Source: Siphonodentalium dalli
Lineage: Eukaryota; Mollusca; Scaphopoda; Gadilida; Siphonodentaliidae
NCBI GenBank assembly: GCA_032622095.1
Contig: CP136061.1
Coordinates: 60,161,301-60,225,300 of the forward strand
DNA length: 64,000 nucleotides
Direction: 5' to 3'
Shown: positions 1-12,400 of the stretch, piece by piece
Numbering within the stretch: position 1 is the first letter of the stretch
How the letters are laid out: every line of letters begins with the position of its first letter
Notes under the pieces: generated by a model
What the model was told of the DNA's origin: nothing
The model's input: only the letters and a program-made list of their open reading frames with translations
Database searches by the model: none
Made by a program: the position numbers and the translations under genes

Positions 1-777
1 CCCATGTTGTTAATGTGTGTATGTAATGGTACGTATGCTCTCATGTTGTTAATGTGCGTATGTAATGGTACGTAGGTCCCCATGTTGTTAATGTGCGTAT
101 GTACTGGTACGTAGGCTCTCATGTTGTTAATGTGTGTATGTACTAGTACGTAGGTCCCCATGTTGTTAATGTGCGTATGTACTGGTACGTAGACTACCAT
201 GGTGTTAATGTGTGTATGTAATGGTACGTATGTCCCCATGTTGTTAATGTGCGTATGTACTGGTACGTAGGTCCCCATGTTGTTAATGTGCGTATGTCCT
301 GGTACGTAGGCTCCCCATGTTGTTAATGTGTGTATGTAATGGTACGTAGGTCCCCATGTTGTTAATGTGTGTATGTACTGGTGCGTAGGCTCTCATGTTG
401 TTAATGTGCATATGTAATGGTACGTAGGTCCCCATGTTGTTAATGTGTGTATGTAATGGTACGTAGGCTCCCATGGTGTTAATGTGTGTATGTAATGGTA
501 CGTACTAGTAGGTCCCCATGTTGTTAATGTGTGTATGTACTGGTGCGTAGGCTCCAATGTTGTTAATGTGTGTATGTAATGGTACGTAGGCTCCCATGTT
601 GTTAATGTGTGTATGTACTGGTACGTAGGCTCCCATGTTGTTAATGTGTGTATGTACTGGTAAGTAGGTTCCCATGTTGTTAATGTGTGTATGTAATGGT
701 AATACAGTGTGGGTACGTAGGCTCCCATGTTGTTAATGTGTGTATGTAATGGTAATACAGTGTGGGTACGTAGGCTT
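1..777. repeat. 39-bp minisatellite array (left edge cut by window)
   Basis: About 19 head-to-tail copies of a 39-bp unit, with core catgttgttaatgtgtgtat followed by a variable half ending in tggtacgtaggctc. The last two copies (from 673 and 726) are 53 bp long because of a 14-bp insertion, aatacagtgtgggt. Since 39 is a multiple of three, the antisense strand stays open and reads as a 13-residue peptide repeat. This follows from the period and is not evidence of a gene. The array starts before the window. Confidence 0.95.
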
Positions 778-784
778 ACGGTCG

Positions 785-1060
785 GTTTCGCTGGGCATTC
801 AAAAACAAAAAAGGCACCGACCGGACTCCCCCCCCCCGTATAGCTGTCTGACCACGGAAAGGGATATACTATCGGCCAGCGAATATCCCTCTGCATTGAT
901 TGGCGCTCATGCAAGTTGCTAGCTAAGGCGGAAGTGCGATATTGTCGCAACAAAAATACACCTCTACCAAGACTTGCACTGTATCACGAAAAAGAATCGA
1001 ATATATTAACCCATACGCTGTATATATACGGTCGGATTCGCCATATATGTTATGCATCTA
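785..1060. repeat. Diverged copy of the 353-bp foldback-family unit
   Basis: The order of blocks (ccaaaaaggcgccgaccg-like, ctgcctgaccacggaaa-like, a gaatacccat-like stretch, tgggcgatcggacaagtcgct-like, then aattaacccatacgctg) follows the unit that builds the element at 50630-53250. The copy here is worn, and its right end dissolves into AT-rich sequence. It begins where the minisatellite stops, so the array may have grown next to an old element copy. Confidence 0.7.
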
Positions 1061-1065
1061 TATAT

Positions 1066-1746
1066 GCCAAACTAAATTATGAGCACTCTATAATCTGAGA
1101 GTCGTGGACGGATTGACGGACGGCGAAGCGAATGCACATGAGAACCTTGATGGTGATAACTCCATAACAGTGTTCGGGTGATAATTCAGATTATGGTATG
1201 TTATTTATTGAAGGCATTATCTCGTTGCTATGTCAAGTATTGGATCTTTCTACCTGCCTGCGAAACCGTAAGAACCCGATCAATGCACCATAGGTAACAC
1301 GTCCGCGTGTACACTTCAAATGTCGACCAGCCATCCCCAGTGGTGCAATGTGCTGGTAGAATGGAGAGAAGTGACGAACATTACGTAACGTATTATTCCT
1401 TAGAGCACAATCCCATTGTTGCAATCGTTCCCTGATTTTTGGTAAAGCACACCGATTCCCAAGGATGGCGAATGAATAGTTCAATGATTACCCCATTGTT
1501 AGGCACACTCAACTCACAACAAATCGCACGGTCGCTTGGAAGTAGCTTCAATTACCAGAGGCCACGGGGGCACGAGCAGCGCTCTGCTTCCCCCAAACAC
1601 ACTGCCATTATACGCCGTTACTATTTATGCACCTCTAATATACTAAGCAGGCACATATATAGGGACGGCGTATAAGGGGAGTGCGGGTGTGGGATGCATG
1701 TCCTCTTGTATAATAACTGAAGCTACATTGAAACGACCGCGCGATA
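1066..1746. other. Unassigned stretch between repeat copy and DIRS element
   Basis: No recognisable gene. An open minus frame at 1233-1484 (about 83 codons, no ATG at its start, stop just upstream) and an overlapping plus frame at 1439-1675 match no family I know. Neither shows splice-site or domain support. Confidence 0.4.
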
Positions 1747-1810
1747 CTATTTCGTCATAACATCACTTCCGGTATAAAATGAGATATGCCAGTGCGCAGG
1801 CGCCAATCAC
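1747..1810 (+). repeat. Left terminus of the DIRS element (blocks A and B)
   Basis: Positions 1747-1784 are the reverse complement of 6154-6191, and 1777-1810 of 6358-6391. The two blocks overlap here but are split apart at the other end, which is the DIRS signature. Confidence 0.88.
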
Positions 1811-2024
1811 TTTTGCCTTTGTAACGCAAGGCGTAGGACGTTATTTATCGTCGTCCTCATTTATAGCCGCGAAGATAGTGAAATATATTAGTTCCTTGTC
1901 TTCGTATAAATTTATTGTATTTGCGGTTATCTATTTACCGCATTTATTATTCGCACCACTTCTATGTCTAGTGGACTGCGAATTAATAGCAATTCGCTGA
2001 GAATAGCGATTGCAATTGTCTTAG

Positions 2025-2449
2025 AGACTTTCTTTTTGTACTGTCTCGAGTTGTGAATAACTCGTCGACAAACAATTTCTTGTGGTTACGTTAGTACCAC
2101 GGAATAGTACATAATTAAAATAACTTAATTGAGACTACGTCTTGGTAAACTAGTTATTTTGATAGCGGCAATCTGGTTTGAGATTTGATCGACTTGCCGT
2201 TTATCTGAAACAAAATGGCGGATGCCTTTTGTTCAGAAGACTTTCTTTATGTACTGTCTCGAGTTGTGAATAACTCGTCGACAAACAATTTCTTGTGGTT
2301 ACGTTAGTACCACGGAATAGTACATAATTAAAATATCTTAATTGAGACTTCGTCTTGGTAAACTAGTTATTTTGATAGCGGCAATCTGGTTTGAGATTTG
2401 CTCGACTTGCCGTTTATCCGAAACAAAATGGCGGATGCCTTTTGTTCAG
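2025..2449. repeat. 213-bp tandem duplication inside the DIRS element
   Basis: Copy 1 (2025-2237) and copy 2 (2238-2449) begin agactttctttttgtactgt / agactttctttatgtactgt and end gatgccttttgttcag. Only a few mismatches are visible. It sits about 240 bp inside the left terminus. Both copies contain an ATGGCGGATGCC start-like context, but no long plus frame follows. Confidence 0.93.
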
Positions 2450-5400
2450 TATACGTGGAGTGTTTTAAATGCACTCCCCATTGTTTTGGTGTAAATGCTT
2501 TTACCTGAGTTTTCACTGGCTTTTTTGTCAGCGGACACAAAGTCTTGGTAAATTCTGACGACATAATTGCTGTTGCAAAATTGTCTGAATTAGGTCAATT
2601 GGTGACCTGATTTTTATACAGGGAAAAATTGCACCGAATATAATCGAGTCACTTGTTGTCGGCTCTTGACAGCCGCTTTTCACATGGCTGTATGGGCCAT
2701 GCCCTCAGTTTTGCGGAAAGGGTCCAGGAAATATGGCAAATTTCTTTGCTGCGATTTTTCATCGGGCCTGACTTTGTGTCAACGATGTGAACGGGCAGTT
2801 GACCTTTGTTCGTGACCTTAAAGTGCATGTGGGTACTCGAGCTATCGTTGATGCATCGACGCGTGTAATCTGTTAAGACATTGAACGATTCAATGTGCGT
2901 GGCTTTTGTGGCCTATATTACACGACGTTTCATTTGTTGCTACAACAGTTACTGGCTACGATGAGAATGATCTAATATTCATTCTGTTTCCGTTGTGGAT
3001 CATAATTACGCACATGTTTTCGTAGCGTTATTTACCACACGTGACCGGGCCGTGCTTTTCGGCAAACCTCGTCAGTTTCCGTACATATCTGTAGACCCTG
3101 AGGTCATAGGTCGAAGCTATGTAACATGACGAGCTCGTGTGGTTGATAACTAGATTACAATACTTAGCCGTGATGGGTTTTCTTTCCAATGTTGTTTCAC
3201 TCATCATAAGTTGTCAATGTGGGCTTTATTGTTTTACCCACAACTCGTGAGACTGTTATTGTTAATCCCAGGTTAACAAATTTATTAAGAATTAAATGTA
3301 TGATCACTGGAGCTGTGTAGTACACAGTCGCACATTTTGTTCCAATGACCATGTTAGTTTTTATACTATATTACAAAATACGTTTCTAGCATTCATTAAA
3401 GTTATATGTTTTATATAACATAATGATTTTATATCATTTTATGAGAGGTTCAGGTTTTTTGAAGTCTGCAGCAGTTTTTTTGATGGGGGTTTTAGCGTGT
3501 TTAAATATATTTGCCTCCTTATGGCATGATCGTCAAACACTAACACTATGTACAATGCTGCTAGATGCAGCATATACTGTCATATTTATCCTGACAATTT
3601 GAACTTGAAACAAGTTCCGTTCTCAACTCATTACTGGAATGAACTCAACAGCGTCAACTTATACTTGAACAGTCTGCATTTAATGTATTTTTCATATGCA
3701 TTATATACTCAGGTCTGTTGTGACCACTGACCAGTATAACATGTTTCACCTGCTTGGTCTGAGACAAGTTCATACCGTCGATAACGACGCATGTATGATA
3801 TATGTATCTTCTTTTACATCTGGTCTCAATGGTTCGATATTCCATATTGGTTGGTAGGAACACATGACTTACTAGTGTCAAACCAACTTATTCCATAGCT
3901 GGTTATCACTTATCTATCTTAAAGATAAAACCTAATTGTATCTGACTAATTAATCAGTATACATGTACAGTGTTTATTAGCTTACATGTATGCATGGGCA
4001 CGATTTTTGCCGACCTGTTAACTTAATAGTGCATGATAGTTGCATGTGTTACAAACCATCGAAGATAAATGTCAGGTTTACTATCTATATATAGGGAGTA
4101 CAGACAATGTGTGGGTTGGTGTGTACCCTGTAATATCGGGTATTGATGCTTTATGCTATCGGGGTTTGGTTTAAAAAAAAAATTCAGCAACCTGAGTTGT
4201 TTCCACTATTACTAATAGTATTTGTGGCTTTTTTCGCCTGGTCTGGGTACTTCAGAGTCACCCAACTTGCGAATCTACAATCTTGTTTGGTTGTTAGTTA
4301 TTGTCAGATTATTATATATGTCTGAGTCAATGATACCAATTGATTTGTCTTCAACATGATTCTCTGTTTGTACTAAGTTGACTTCAAGTTCTATTACATG
4401 TATAGGACATCACATAGGCCATGCGATCGTCTACGCTACGTACCGGTATTTGCACTATGCATCAGTTTTTGTTTCATCTGCAGTTAAGAATCCTGCCCAG
4501 ATGAATATATTTATGCCATGCTTTCTGCACTGCATTCAATGACTGGCACTGTCCATATTAACATTGATGTATATGTCAACAGTTTTATAGTATGTCGTAT
4601 GTCTATTTATTTCGTGACATGACTATGGCAGAATTATATCTACCCGGTTTGTTCAGGAACAGAACTTGATTAAATAATGGACTTTTATTAAGTCTATATA
4701 TACTTGGGACGTTGAAACTCACGTTTGCATTGGCACTGTCAGCCCATTATCTTTCTGGCTGCGGCAATACTAAATCTCGTAAATGAGTTTGGTGTTTGGC
4801 TGCATTTGACGTAGATAATTCTGCGTTCATCGTGAGATGTGTGCTTATGGTTTTCACAGTTAATTTAAACTTCAGACAGTTCGCGAATTTAATCCACACA
4901 ATCTGTTTAGCATGGGGTTTATGTACATGTGCTATTACCTATAGTTTCATGTTTCCCATTACATGTACCCACATAAAATGTAAACTATCACTGCCGATCT
5001 GAGGGTTTGACTGGCTTTTCAGATGTTATAATATTTGTCGGAATCAAAATATTTTCAATTTGATTCTTGTCATGCGATGTTGACACAATACAGAAATGTG
5101 TCTATGAGCGTATTTCACCACTGGAGTATCTGGATTTGACACAATCAATTAGGCATTTACATGATTGGGTTTAGTTATGACTATACCGGTATACCTTCTG
5201 CGAAGGCTCTTATTCTATATCTATTCAGTACATTGCTTATTTCCTATACAACGTTGCATATTACTTTACTTAATATGCATTTTTACATACCAATGTACCC
5301 TCGTTTTTCTGGATGGGGATATCGAAGTATACATTATACTGGTTTCTCACATGCTGTAGGAAAAATTTTCATCCAGAAAAGGGGGGGGGGTGCATTGATT

Positions 5401-5500
5401 CCCCTCTTCTCTATAGTGGTATCACGCTATGAGTGGATTTGAGTAAGGAAAATCAGTTTGTTCTTTTTCTCCACCTGTATATGCAGGCGGATACGTTGAT
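2450..5500. other. Non-coding interior of the DIRS element
   Basis: T-rich sequence with many acatgta words. The longest frames are about 60-90 codons and show no reverse transcriptase, RNase H, methyltransferase or Gag features. A run of ten G lies at 5381-5390. The contrast with the well-preserved ends suggests a deleted or substituted internal region rather than simple ageing. Confidence 0.6.
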
Positions 5501-5669
5501 CATGCTTGTATCATGTTCAGATAAGTTGTATCAAGTATCTCTGACATATTACTGACCGCGATACGTTATGGTTTTGTGCTTTTCTCCAAAGCCTTAACAA
5601 AGGTTTGAGTTCAGGCTTCATTGTTCCATATCTGACGATAATTCCTGACGATGATTTCATCATCAGTGA

Positions 5670-6110
5670 ACATGGCTGATAATACCGAGGCCTGGTGCAT
5701 TGGCCAAACCTTTGGAACTGGTGCAGTATGATGCAGATCCTCATTTGTGTGTTTATCGGACGTTGACTACATATATTCACCGTACTGCAACATTACGTTC
5801 AACCTGTATGGCCAATGATAATGAGTTGCTTCTGAGTTATGTTCATCCCCAGAAGCATGTTACTGTGCATACTATCGCTCGTTGGATAAGGACTGCGCTT
5901 GCTAGAGCGGGCATTGACACTTCGGTTTTCAAAGCACACAGTGTGCGAGGCGCTGCTGTTTCTCGTGCTTTTCAGTTAAACATTCCAATTATGGATATTT
6001 TGGGTAAAGCAGGCTGGAGTTCAGCTGCTACTTTTGCTATGTTTTATAACAAACCAATTGCACCTGTTTGTCAATTTGAATGTGGGGTACTGGATATTGT
6101 TACAGAATAA
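5670..6110 (+). pseudogene. Tyrosine recombinase C-terminal part (DIRS type), 5' broken
   Basis: The open frame 5670-6110 gives the catalytic half of a DIRS-type tyrosine recombinase, the enzyme that inserts the circular DNA copy. Visible landmarks, counted from the TTG at 5700, are DADPHLCVYRTL (residues 11-22), LLLSYVHPQK (43-52), HTIARWIRTAL (57-67), then the HxxR box HSVR (80-83), GW (105-106) in the usual H/W place, and the nucleophile Tyr in FYNKP (Tyr116). Upstream, IPDDDFIIS at about 5640-5667 sits in a different frame, which points to a frameshift. The first catalytic Arg region was not found. The gene stops just before the internal complementary region, the normal DIRS order. It is broken and unlikely to make a full enzyme. 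Confidence 0.85.
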
Positions 6111-6153
6111 ATTCTGTATAATCCTTGGAAATTTGGTGTTTGATGCTTTAAAG

Positions 6154-6474
6154 TCTCATTTTATACCGGAAGTGATGTTATGACGAAATAGAATTAAAAA
6201 ATTAAACAAGCCTTCCTTGGGAAGGTGAAGTTTGATTGTGATTCTATGAGTCATAAAGAATCACTGGAGGGATTAAATGCCACCCTCCCACCCAACTTTT
6301 TGGGTTAAGTATGTATGTTTCAGTTGAGATCTTCACTCCAAATTTCGGCTTTTAATTGTGATTGGCGCCTGCGCACTGGCATATCTCATTTAATCCCTCC
6401 AGCGATTCTTTATGACTCATAGAATCACAATCAAACTTCACCTTCCCAAGGAAGGCTTGTTTAATTTTTTAATT
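6154..6474 (+). repeat. Internal complementary region and right terminus of the DIRS element
   Basis: Positions 6192-6279 and 6387-6474 form an 88-bp inverted pair around a roughly 107-bp loop, with one mismatch noticed (aatcactgg against ccagcgatt). Positions 6154-6191 and 6358-6391 complement the far left end. Together they reproduce the reverse complement of the right end joined to the left end. Confidence 0.88.
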
Positions 6475-7336
6475 TGTTTGTTAAGAGTGGCGCGTCTCGA
6501 ACAATGGGATATCACTGAAATATTAGTTTGCCAGCCTTGGGAATTGGGTGTGATTTATCAAAAATACAACAGGACGAACGGAGGGGGTGGCAATAGTAAC
6601 ACATGCATTGGTTGAATTATTTATTAACTAGTAGAATAATTACATTTATTATAATTATTCCACAAAACTAATCCAATTCCGAAAATATTCTTAGGACCAC
6701 TAATCCAACGATGAAACTAAACGAATTAACATTTACCTTTAGAACCACTAAATAGTGATATATCCAATAATCCAACAGAATCACCACTTCACTATATAGC
6801 GCTCCACATATCCGATATAACTAACAACAAAACTTGTATCTGGAGAATCTGGAGGAACCAATGGACTATTATGGTAGTAATTTCGAAACAGTTTCTTGAA
6901 AAGGCGACACGTTTGTCACATAATAATGATGTGCAGCATTACCTTTGGCAAAAAGTAGTTGGTTGTTGGTTACAGGTCCAAATTCCATGTCATCATTCTG
7001 ACAGCCAGACTTCTTCGGAAATCATGATCCACTTATACAATGTATATAATAATAGTAACACACAATCATGCGACTTCCACATTTGACTTTCCAAACACAT
7101 CTGCGAGTGACTTGGTTTGTGAAAACGCGTCACACGTTAATCCGTGTCGCTTCGGATATATTTATTCACATTCAACGGCGATCACTGCATGGGTAATCAC
7201 GATGATTGGTGTGGCTAACGGGTCATTGTGTTCATCTCGGCCAGCGCACGGCTTGTACGTCGTGTTCAACGCACGATCAATTGCGTATTTCGAGATAATC
7301 GCATTATGTGCGGTCAATTGTGCTCTAAGTAGGTCA
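6475..7336. other. No gene recognised
   Basis: Flank of the DIRS element. AT-rich to 7080, then more GC-balanced. Long frames overlap on both strands at 7040-7366 (plus) and 7162-7491 (minus). Neither has a recognisable domain. Confidence 0.4.
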
Positions 7337-7415
7337 GAGCACGCGAATACTTCTTTACCAGAATAAATCTCGTCTCCGACTCGATTTATTCTGGTAAAGA
7401 ACGATTCTTGTGCTC
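7337..7415. repeat. Foldback hairpin
   Basis: Perfect 19-bp arms, ttctttaccagaataaatc (7351-7369) and its complement (7383-7401), lie around a 13-bp loop. The pairing extends imperfectly outward to gagcac (7337) and gtgctc (7409). It may be the end of a short palindromic element or a structured RNA. Nothing else identifies it. Confidence 0.8.
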
Positions 7416-9003
7416 TAACCATTACGTAAAAACCACTTGCGCCTCTCCGTTGTGTTGTCGCTTGAGTTTTATCTCCACGACAACCGTTCACCGGAGACGC
7501 CCAGGTTTTATCTCGCCAACTTGAATGTGGTAATTATTTTGCTAATCAATATTAGTCAATGTGCATTATCTAGATAATGACCGGAAAATAATAACCACCT
7601 CGGAAAAAGGAAAACACCCCCGTTAAGTGGTCTTGCTAATTTGTTATTATGATGCTGGGTCCTGTCGAAACACGTTGATGCTGATAGAGCAAAGTGGTGT
7701 AGCCGTTTTTCAGTTGTCATTTTCATGACCTGCGGCTAATCTGAACGAATGGATAATTTGTTTAAAGCCATTGTGTCTACAAAACATTCAAAAACATAAA
7801 CACAAAAGATAGTGTAACATATATATATATATGACTCTATTTTGGTTATTACAAACTGACCATAATCAAGATGGCTATTCATGTCGCTTTTGGAAACACA
7901 TGAGCAGCCCTTTTAAAATATAATTTATTCACAAATGTGTCATGCACATACTAGCTTTTTCTCAAATCGGATCAGACGAACACAGCAAAATAGCAACATA
8001 CAATGCATTTTACTTAACATAATCAGTTTGTCCCTACCAACCTCATACCAATTAGGCATGACCCACCAGCGTCATAGCAAATTAGCAGGACTACTTAACC
8101 AGTGGCGAAAACAGCGTTGGTATGCCTTCCAGTTGGCGACATTAGAAAAGTTAATCCTCCAGCGACATCAAAAGGGAAGAATCCCACCAAACTTTGACAG
8201 GGATTGAAATTGTTTCGCGCGAAACTTTGATCAAAATGTTCAATAGTGGCTAACTTAGTGGCTGCAATGACACATCAGAAAGTGGCAAAATTCGGAAAAA
8301 TTACCACCATAGCGGTTGTTAGGGGACATATATCAGGCAATTGTAAAGATTGAGGGATCAAGCAGTTGTGCAACTGCAGTCCAAATGGATTTTTCTGTAT
8401 CTTGGTTTGGTTCAAAGGGTATTGCAGTTGAAAATTCCTTTGTTGGAAATACCCAGACGGAAATACCCAGAAGTATAACATGTTAATTGCCAAGCCAAAA
8501 ATAAAAGAACGTTCGTACATAGAAATGTTAGATGAAACAGATCGTCATGTAACGTATAAAGGTCAATGTCATTTTTTTAAATGTTGGATAACCGGGGAGT
8601 CGAACAGTTGTTTTCATGCTCGATTCTCGAATATCCAACTCAACAGGGTGCGATTATTTCTTAAATGTTCCACCGAACGTATTGTATATATGTACTCTAG
8701 TTTTGCGAAACGTGTCTTTACCATCAGTTTCCATTCCACGTGCAATAACGACGCTATGAGAACTTATTCCACGTGTTCATAATTGATTTATACGATAGAG
8801 TTCTCTCTCACTATACATTACATTAAACTCCATCTAGCGACGTATATTAATTTGCACACAAACTATATGGAATCGTTTTTCTCTATTGAACGATATTTTC
8901 ATGATAGAGTTCTACCCCCATTGATTAATATTGACAGCGGTGTCTGCTCATTGTCTATTGATTTGGAAAAGACGTATATTTATTTATAAATGACTTATGC
9001 TAA
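7416..9003. other. No gene recognised
   Basis: AT-rich sequence with short frames only (for example plus 7935-8207 and 8480-8782) that match no family I know. There is a short (AT)n run near 7820-7832. Confidence 0.4.
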
Positions 9004-9270
9004 GTTGGAATTGACTTATTGGCTGTAATTCGGCATTATTAATTTTCATTTGACGTCTATTAATTTGAAAATTACTTCTGTTAAGTTAGAATTGAAAAAT
9101 AACCGCTGTAATTCGGCCTTTATAATTTACATTTAACGTATATTAATTTTAAAATGACTTCTGAGTAGTTGGAATTGACTTATTGACTGTTATTTGGCAT
9201 CTGTTAGTTTTCATTTCATTAAGTTAGAATTGACTTACTGATTATTATTACTAAACATCTATTGCTTTTG
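9004..9270. repeat. Degenerate AT-rich repeats
   Basis: The phrase gttggaattgactta recurs in variant form near 9004, 9085, 9178 and 9223. It alternates with taattcggc-like and ttcatttgacgt-like phrases. The spacing is irregular (81, 93 and 45 bp), so this is an eroded array. Confidence 0.55.
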
Positions 9271-9457
9271 GTTTTACGTATTTTTTACCAAATGGCCGTC
9301 CATGCACTTAGCTGTCTAACTTAATTATAGCGCTGAGAGGGAGACTTCCGCTGCTAAGGACTATAGGGGATTTTCAGCTGAAAGGGTTGTTTTGTTGAGC
9401 GTATATTAATCAACGTGATAGTGCTCTTTACAATTGACGCGCCGGTTATGAGATTGA

Positions 9458-12400
9458 GCGTTTAGTCTGATAGATAAACTGAAATTTTAGAGTCAACCTA
9501 GACAAAATTCGGACTAAGTTGGTTTTTGTACCATTTTGAAGGGGAAGCTATCCTCTATAACATATCCAAAATCCGCTAAAATCCGCTTTGAGCATTTTTT
9601 GTGATTCAAGATGGCGTCCAAGATGGCTGACATTTTCCGTTAAGTCAGTTTGATGCAATTATAGTGATAAACTCTTGTCATATGTATATATATTTTTGTG
9701 AAGCTATGACATACCATCACCTTTTTGTGCCAAAATTGGAACTCTCCGTCCAAGATGGCCGTCAAAATGGCGGCCGGAAGTGGAAAATGTTATATTTTAT
9801 ACTGATATCTTTAAGATCAGTTTCTGCAGTTTGGAACTGGATGAGAATTGTAACTTTATTTTGTATTTAATATGTTTACTGACCATTGGAGCAATGAAAT
9901 ATGCCATTCAGGGGTCCATACCCCTTCCGATCACTCACAAAGTCGATTTTGTCGAATGCGATATAAAATTTCACAAAAAATCACCATTGGGATTCTGGTC
10001 ATATTTCTTCAATAAATGGGAAGAACTGTGCAATATAAGTGATGCATTCTATTTCTTATGGATATTCCAACTCAATGGTACACAAATTTTCACTTTGCTC
10101 AAAATGACGATCAAAATGGCGGCCAAAATATGGAAAATGGTAAATATTGCACCAGCGTGCCATGCAACCGCTTATAAGTTGTGCTTTATGAACAAAATTG
10201 ACCAACGTTTCTTATGCATCTTGATTAATTTTTTTCTATTTACTATTCTGAAATTACCAGAATTATGCGATGTTTCTATCACAAACTTGGCATCAAAATA
10301 TTCAAAATCGCCAAAAAATTACATTTCAGGTTTGGACCATTTTTTTTCAAGTAAAATGGATCTATCTTTGGTATCAAAGGTTCTTTTTATTTTGATATGC
10401 CTTAAATGTGTCACAGTGCGGTGTTTTAGACAATATTACTCAAGATGACTTGCAAAATGGCAATCAAATTTGGTAAAAAGTTTATATTCCGAACATTATT
10501 CTCTGCTGTTCCGATATGGTAGCAAATTGTGACTCCCTTGGTTATTAAGCATGCTACTTAATCTTGTATTATGGTTGTCCCAGTACCTTATGAGGCACGA
10601 CAAATTCATTTTAAAGGATGCAGTATGGATTTAGCCGAACACCTCTTTTGGGATTCTGCATGTTCATGTTTTTTAACGGAACGTTGAAACTGAACTGAGA
10701 GGGATCATATTTTGTGGCTATTCTTGCCCATTAGCATCAGAATTGATTAACTTATAAACTATTGTCAGGAAAACGTTTACTTCACAATGCATATAAAACG
10801 CAATTACCTCTCTATCGATTAACATATCCTTGAATTATTGTGGAAAGCGATAGTCACCCAAAGGTGCACCAGTACAAATCACACATAAGCATGCAGTCAC
10901 TCCATATATACATGAACACCACATAAATGGCCATGGGTCACTCGCTGTATAGACACACACCTAACCCATTACCATATAGTCACACTTGGGTTTACCCATA
11001 CACCCAACACATGGCCCTATAGCCGTGAGTAACCATGCAGACACACCAGGTATACCCCTACATCTCACACGACCTGTATACATATTCACTACATCCATGC
11101 ACATACAGTAAACTCTTGTATACCTATTCGCCTCACACAATAGGCCATACAGTCACTCCATGTATTTTTATTTGTCACATGCATGGCAATATAGCCACTA
11201 AATATATACATATACACCCCATCCATGACCATATATTCACTCCTGGTATACCTGTTCGCTACATTCATGATCATACATCACTTCGTGTATACCGATTTGC
11301 CTTACCAGTGGTCATACAGTCTCACTCCCTGTATATATATATATACATATTTGCGACACCCGTGGCCATATAGCCACTCAAGATATACATATTCACCCAA
11401 CCCAGAACCATAGAGTCACCAATGGCCTTACAGCCCTTCTAGATATACCAATGTCCCGTGCCGCGCCATTCATACACTCCAGACTTGCATAACACCTGAC
11501 CCATGACAATTCAGCCTCTCGCTTTATACGCATAAACCACATTCGTGATCATAGTCACTCCTTGTATATCAATTCACCCCACCATTAATTTTGCCATACT
11601 GTTAATCCCCATATACACATTGGCCGTGCCATGGCCATATAGCCATATAGTCACTCGTGATATACATATATACCTCACCCATGACCACAGCGTTATTCCA
11701 AGTGTATATATACCTCGCCAATGGTCATACAGCCCTTATACCAATACCCCGCACACACGGCCATTCGTACAATTCGGACTTGCATATACAGCTCAACGAT
11801 GACAATTCAGCCACTCGCTGTATACTTATACACCCTATCCATGAGCATTCAGCTATTCGTTGTATACTTGTACATACCCACCAATGTCAATACAATACAT
11901 ATAAACATATACATCCCACCCAGCACCATGGGGTCACTCTTTATATACACAAGCCGACAATGGCCATCAAAATGTACTCCAGGTATGCATATTCACATCA
12001 ACAATGACCATGTACACATATACACATTGCCCATAACTACACAACACTCCATATTTATCCATACACCCACCCATTACCATACAGCCAACATATGTATACA
12101 TATACACACACCCAAGACAATACAGTCACCCAATGTACACCTGTAGTGCACATCCCACCAATAACCACAGTCACTCCATATATACATAAACAACACACAT
12201 GTGGACAAAGTAGCTACTCTCGTTATTCCCATACACCACTTCAATGACCTGACAGCCACTCCCTGTATACATGTTCACTTCACACATGACCACACAGCTA
12301 CTCCTTATACACATACACATATCACCATGGAAACCCCATCCATCACCATATAGTCACACATTGTATAACTATTCACATCATGCATGAATACAATAACTCC

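Larger units (their letters stand above)
1747..6474 (+). mobile_element. DIRS-type tyrosine-recombinase retroelement, termini intact, interior decayed or non-autonomous
   Basis: The ends follow the DIRS plan. The left end is block A (1747-1784) overlapping block B (1777-1810). Near the right end is an internal complementary region made of A-complement (6154-6191) plus C-complement (6192-6279). The right end is B-complement (6358-6391) followed by C (6387-6474). The 88-bp C pair shows one mismatch by eye, and the A and B pairs look near perfect. In known DIRS elements this internal region templates the joining of the ends into a circle. A tyrosine-recombinase C-terminus lies just before it on the plus strand, as expected. 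No reverse transcriptase or RNase H was recognised between about 1.8 and 5.6 kb. The interior is T-rich with short frames only, so this copy is degraded or depends on other copies. Confidence 0.85.

Noticed and set aside
283-953. Long antisense frames with a repeated HINNMGTYVPLHT-type peptide
   Set aside because: They follow from a 39-bp repeat whose period is a multiple of three. Composition and variation are those of a minisatellite, with no splice or start support.
2367-2564. 65-codon minus frame in the DIRS element as Gag
   Set aside because: The element's coding strand is plus (recombinase, terminal order), and the frame has no Gag features.
7162-7491. 109-codon minus frame as a gene
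   Set aside because: It spans the hairpin at 7351-7401, overlaps an equally long plus frame, and has no recognisable domain or splice context.
9780-10448. 222-codon plus frame as a host gene
   Set aside because: It lies wholly inside the arm of the foldback element and includes the dispersed non-coding word aaaatggcggcc. No domain is visible. It is kept only as a finding to test.
11035-12146. Several 100-140-codon frames rich in His, Tyr, Ile and Pro
   Set aside because: They are translations of the 42-bp minisatellite core in different frames.
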